Shown here piece by piece: positions 63,114 through 64,000 of a stretch of 64,000 nucleotides of DNA. A program made the translations under genes and the position numbers. The first letter of the stretch is position 1. Each line of letters opens with the position of its first letter. The notes below the pieces were generated by a model. The model was given only the letters and a program-made list of their open reading frames with translations, did no database searches and was not told the origin of the DNA. This DNA is from Amycolatopsis jiangsuensis (GTDB lineage: Bacteria; Actinomycetota; Actinomycetes; Mycobacteriales; Pseudonocardiaceae): contig NZ_JACHMG010000001.1 in NCBI RefSeq assembly GCF_014204865.1, forward strand, positions 5,978,501 through 6,042,500, written 5' to 3'.

Positions 63114-63613
63114 GACGCGTGGTTTCCTTCCTTGGTGACCGCCCACCAGAGGCCGCCGTTCTGGTCCTTCTCGTGGCCGCCGGCCTCGCCGGGGTTGTCC
63201 GAGCTGTAGCGATAGAGCGGAAGTCCCTGGTAGGTGACGACCTGCGCGCCGTTCTCCGCTTCGGTGTGCCCGACGAGCTTCGCGTCGACGCCGTCGCCGA
63301 GTTCGGGGGTTTCCTGGCCGGCGGGCAGCGTCAGCGGCGGCCACTTCGTGGCGCATCCGCCGGTGCAGGTGACCACGCCGGGTTCGTCGGTTTCGAAGTA
63401 GTAGAGCGCCCGGCCGGCCTGGTCGACCAGGACGGGGCCGACGGCGTCGATCTGCTGGACGGCCAGCGCCGCGGTTCCGTTGTCGACGGGTGGTCCGTCC
63501 GCGCTCGTCACGGCGACCGTGATGCCCACGGCGGCGGCCACCACCACTGCCGCGCCGGCGATGAGCGTGACGCGCTTGCGGCTGCCGCGTCGGGTGTTCT
63601 CGGTGCTGTTCAT
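63110..63613 (-). CDS. Secreted protein with Yx(F/W/Y)xxD repeats (PF03640-like)
   Basis: 167 residues: an N-terminal membrane anchor or signal (about 15-40) and two copies of the repeat type, ALYYFETDEPG and PLYRYSSDNPGE, separated by CTGGCATKWPPL with a Cys pair. The family is found in outer-surface and lipoproteins of bacteria and is of unknown function, sometimes next to redox enzymes. I chose the ATG at 63613 because GGAGAAAG lies just upstream; an ATG at 63625 is also in frame. It overlaps the DyP gene by 4 nt. Confidence 0.88.
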   Translation of the reverse strand: MNSTENTRRGSRKRVTLIAGAAVVVAAAVGITVAVTSADGPPVDNGTAALAVQQIDAVGPVLVDQAGRALYYFETDEPGVVTCTGGCATKWPPLTLPAGQETPELGDGVDAKLVGHTEAENGAQVVTYQGLPLYRYSSDNPGEAGGHEKDQNGGLWWAVTKEGNHAS

Positions 63614-63659
63614 GTCTTTCTCCATGGGTTGAAAGGCTTGCGGGGGTGGATGCTGCGGG

Positions 63660-64000
63660 TTACGCGACCGGGGATTCCGGCGAATCGGCGACCAGCACGA
63701 CCTTGCCCACGACGGTGTGGGACTCGGCGAGCGTCAGGGCCGCGGCGGCCTCGCTCAACGGGAATCGCGCGGCGATCTGCGGGGTGAGCACCTTGTCGGC
63801 CAGGAGCTGGAACACCTGGGTGAGATCTTCGCGAAGCCGCGCCCGGAAAGCGGCAGGGCGGCGGCTCTTGCCTGCCCAGAAGTTGTAGAAGCTCGCGCTC
63901 CTGCCGTTGGGCAGCGTGTTCCACAAAGCCAGCCGCGCGAACGACTTCAGTACCGGCAGCTGGTTGTTGCCTTCTTCGTTCTTGGTCGCCGCGGCGCCGT
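63660..64000 (-). CDS. Zinc-binding-type NADPH:quinone oxidoreductase, N-terminus cut by window edge
   Basis: Only the last 113 residues are visible. The end reads IAARFPLSEAAAALTLAESHTVVGKVVLVAD, the C-terminal signature of medium-chain dehydrogenase/quinone reductases (QOR family). The gene comes 46 nt upstream of the secreted repeat protein on the same strand. It could supply reducing power or act independently. The start, cofactor motif and length are outside the window. Confidence 0.75.
   Translation of the reverse strand, partial: GAAATKNEEGNNQLPVLKSFARLALWNTLPNGRSASFYNFWAGKSRRPAAFRARLREDLTQVFQLLADKVLTPQIAARFPLSEAAAALTLAESHTVVGKVVLVADSPESPVA

Overview
The window is high-GC DNA, probably from an actinomycete of the Pseudonocardiaceae (Amycolatopsis-like). 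That placement is inferred from the gene set (SepH, DUF3027, DUF2530, DUF2537, DUF2771, R2lox, a citA/gltA2 pair), from frequent GTG starts and TGA/GTG-type 4-nt overlaps, and from families of palindromic intergenic terminators. No database was consulted. The backbone matches, from memory, the order of Mycobacterium tuberculosis Rv0871-Rv0896 (cspB, DUF2771, MFS, DUF2530, MarR, SpoU methylase, DUF2537, sepH, serC, citA, gltA2), with blocks inserted between the conserved genes. I see no rRNA, tRNA, CRISPR array, insertion sequence or prophage.

Layout. 1-2188: partial R2lox oxidase with its TetR regulator, then a HAD phosphatase. 2189-2788: repetitive GC-rich non-coding DNA. 2789-7166: small membrane protein, cold-shock protein, DUF2771 lipoprotein, an MFS protein with a long disordered N-terminus, and a lipoprotein glutaminyl cyclase. 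7218-11356: DUF3027 protein coupled to a sacsin/Hsp90-like ATPase. 11369-15302: DUF2530, purine permease, MarR and MFS exporter. 15303-18723: an iron/oxidative-stress stretch with an orphan perfect DtxR/IdeR-type iron box, arylamine N-acetyltransferase, SodA, heme oxygenase and TetR. 18774-23174: GCS2-type ligase, SpoU methylase, DUF2537, YjbR and SepH. 23352-29136: a two-component system divergent from a lipoprotein/adaptor/MacB-type ABC operon. 29185-31771: SerC and a beta-lactamase-fold hydrolase. 31786-35226: ABC transporter and NarL-type two-component operon. 35455-37766: EphD-like fusion and TetR. 37828-44522: citA, TetR, pdxH, MFS, DUF3558-like lipoprotein, APC permease. 44810-50506: an unassigned catabolic cluster (ThDP enzyme, cyclase, XRE-cupin regulator, class V PLP enzyme, APC permease). 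50495-52706: two tandem metallo-beta-lactamase-fold hydrolases under a TetR. 52793-58887: aldose epimerase, GNAT, amidohydrolase, Uma2, acyl-CoA dehydrogenase with divergent TetR, PfkB kinase. 59115-64000: gltA, photolyase, DyP peroxidase, secreted repeat protein and a partial quinone oxidoreductase.

How the parts work together. Translational coupling by 4-nt overlaps defines many operons (R2lox/TetR, DUF3027/ATPase, lipoprotein-adaptor-ATPase-permease, ATPase-permease-kinase-regulator, ephD/TetR, the two MBLs, DyP/secreted protein). Many genes appear leaderless, with a TANNNT -10 element ending 6-8 nt before the start codon. The most interesting unexplained elements are the orphan iron box with a short downstream unit, a lipoprotein built from an exact 65-residue duplication with four spaced cysteines, the ThDP/cyclase/PLP cluster, the tandem MBL pair, and two related 20-bp palindromes flanking sodA.
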